This document shows positions 63,424 to 64,000 of a stretch of DNA of 64,000 nucleotides, in pieces. The number at the start of each line of letters is the position of its first letter. Positions within the stretch are counted from its first letter, which is position 1. The notes beneath the pieces were generated by a model. The model made no database searches. It was not told the DNA's origin and was given only the letters and a program-made list of their open reading frames with translations. The DNA is from JACMJL01 sp963791805 (lineage in GTDB: Bacteria; Bacillota; Clostridia; Clostridiales; Clostridiaceae), in contig CAWBTU010000006.1 in the NCBI GenBank assembly GCA_963791805.1, positions 930,001 through 994,000 on the forward strand, given 5' to 3'. The position numbers were made by a program, and so were the translations under genes.

Positions 63424-63546
63424 TTATACAAACTTTAAATATTCGAGAAGCTTTTCGGATTTCTTTTCCGCCTTAAATTTAATATCTATGATGGTATTTT
63501 TCTTTTTTATATTATTGCTCAAGTTTTTTTCTTTTACTTTATGCAT
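63424..63546 (-). CDS. Small basic protein of 40 residues
   Basis: ATG at 63546 (minus strand) has AAAAGGATGTG about 7 bases upstream. The product begins MHKVKEKNLSNNIKKKNTI and ends EKLLEYLKFV: basic N-terminal half, amphipathic C-terminal helix. The opening resembles that of the 42-residue protein at 62861. Divergent from the gene at 63606. Function unknown. Confidence 0.45.
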   Translation of the reverse strand: MHKVKEKNLSNNIKKKNTIIDIKFKAEKKSEKLLEYLKFV

Positions 63547-63605
63547 TTAAACACATCCTTTTCTTTTAGAATTAAGTTATAATAGATTAAAAAGGTGGTT
63601 TTGGA

Positions 63606-63893
63606 ATGGATTTAACGAAAGAGCAAGTAATAATGTTACAGGAAATTTGGAGTGTATTAAAATATAGATTAGTAGAATTTATAGGTAAAACAAGAAATAG
63701 AAATGTATCAGTTATTACTTCACTTGAAACTATTGGTAATGATACTTTGAAATTGTTTTTAGGTTCTACTGAAGAAGACTCAGCTATTGCTTTGGAATTT
63801 GTTACATTTGTTACAGATACTGTAATATTGACCAAATCTTTATCTAAAACTATAGACAAAGTAAATACAGTTTACCAATTTTCTAACCTTTAA
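63606..63893 (+). CDS. Small protein of unknown function
   Basis: The 95-residue product starts at 63606 after AAAGGTGG. It reads as a soluble mostly helical protein (KEQVIMLQEIWSVLKYRLVEFIG) with a Thr/Val-rich middle. No motif or membrane segment is recognised. It ends tail-to-tail with the frame at the window edge, overlapping it by a few bases. Confidence 0.6.
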   Translation: MDLTKEQVIMLQEIWSVLKYRLVEFIGKTRNRNVSVITSLETIGNDTLKLFLGSTEEDSAIALEFVTFVTDTVILTKSLSKTIDKVNTVYQFSNL

Positions 63894-64000
63894 TATAAAA
63901 TGTAACTATCTTCTCCTTGCTTATTTAATAAGCTGTTAACAAACATATTTATCTCTAATGGAATATCCTCATACCATCCAAGCAAACTATTGAAATATAT
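63890..64000 (-). CDS. C-terminal end of a gene running out of the window
   Basis: On the minus strand a frame is open from base 64000 to TAA at 63890-63892 (36 codons). It reads SLLGWYEDIPLEINMFVNS with a short polar tail. The composition is protein-like, but the length is too short to be sure or to name a family. Confidence 0.4.
   Translation of the reverse strand: MYFNSLLGWYEDIPLEINMFVNSLLNKQGEDSYILY

Noticed and set aside
1..64000. CRISPR arrays and tRNA genes
   Set aside because: I looked for regularly spaced 25-40 bp repeats and for tRNA T-loop and CCA-end signatures and saw none.

Overview
The window is a low-GC, spore-former chromosome segment with the gene order, codon use, strong AGGAGG ribosome sites and frequent TTG/GTG starts of Clostridium sensu stricto (cluster I). 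Sporulation genes (gpr, spoIIP, a CotS-type coat kinase), a CIRCE-regulated hrcA-grpE-dnaK-dnaJ operon, a clostridial-type rnpB and a dgt-dnaG-rpoD cluster support this. I cannot name the species from sequence alone.

Layout. 1-4.5 kb: two surface proteins, one cut by the window edge and built of 73-residue tandem repeats, the other a 1295-residue secreted Ig-like protein. 4.8-10.7 kb: rplU-prp-rpmA with its L21 leader, then obgE-yhbY-nadD-yqeK-ridA-rluD. 10.7-19.4 kb: dacF (minus strand), then comEA, a c-di-GMP-I riboswitch with a shortened transglutaminase gene, a P-type ATPase homologue that has lost its catalytic motifs, comEC and holA. 19.4-25.5 kb: rpsT (minus strand), gpr, spoIIP, a small membrane protein, lepA, hemW. 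25.6-33.6 kb: heat-shock operon followed by prmA-rsmE-mtaB. 33.7-43.5 kb: a structured leader, hinT, rpsU, yqeY, yqfC-yqfD-yqfF-ybeY-dgkA/pap2-cdd-era-recO, a DUF4342 gene and a CcpN-like regulator. 43.6-46.2 kb: ppdK broken by about 15 small indels. 46.2-54.6 kb: cotS-like, dgt, dnaG, rpoD, a PH-domain membrane protein, trmK, a Nif3-family gene and rnpB. 54.6-64 kb: accessory DNA. It holds a very large KAP P-loop NTPase, a transposase remnant, a small tyrosine recombinase, a module bounded by 47-bp inverted repeats (replication-relaxation-like protein, unknown protein, XRE regulator, multi-hairpin DNA) and several tiny genes.

Most of the first 54 kb is translation, ribosome assembly, tRNA modification, protein folding, envelope and replication housekeeping in long co-directional operons. 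The points that stand out are the pseudo-P-type ATPase beside the competence genes, the ppdK indel cluster (all compatible with codon boundaries and netting to an exact 877-codon frame), an expanded RNase P RNA containing a terminator-like hairpin, a candidate pseudoknot leader before hinT, and the inverted-repeat-bounded element next to the KAP NTPase. Three other genes (obgE, holA, yqfF) each carry one homopolymer frameshift and are probably intact in the living cell.
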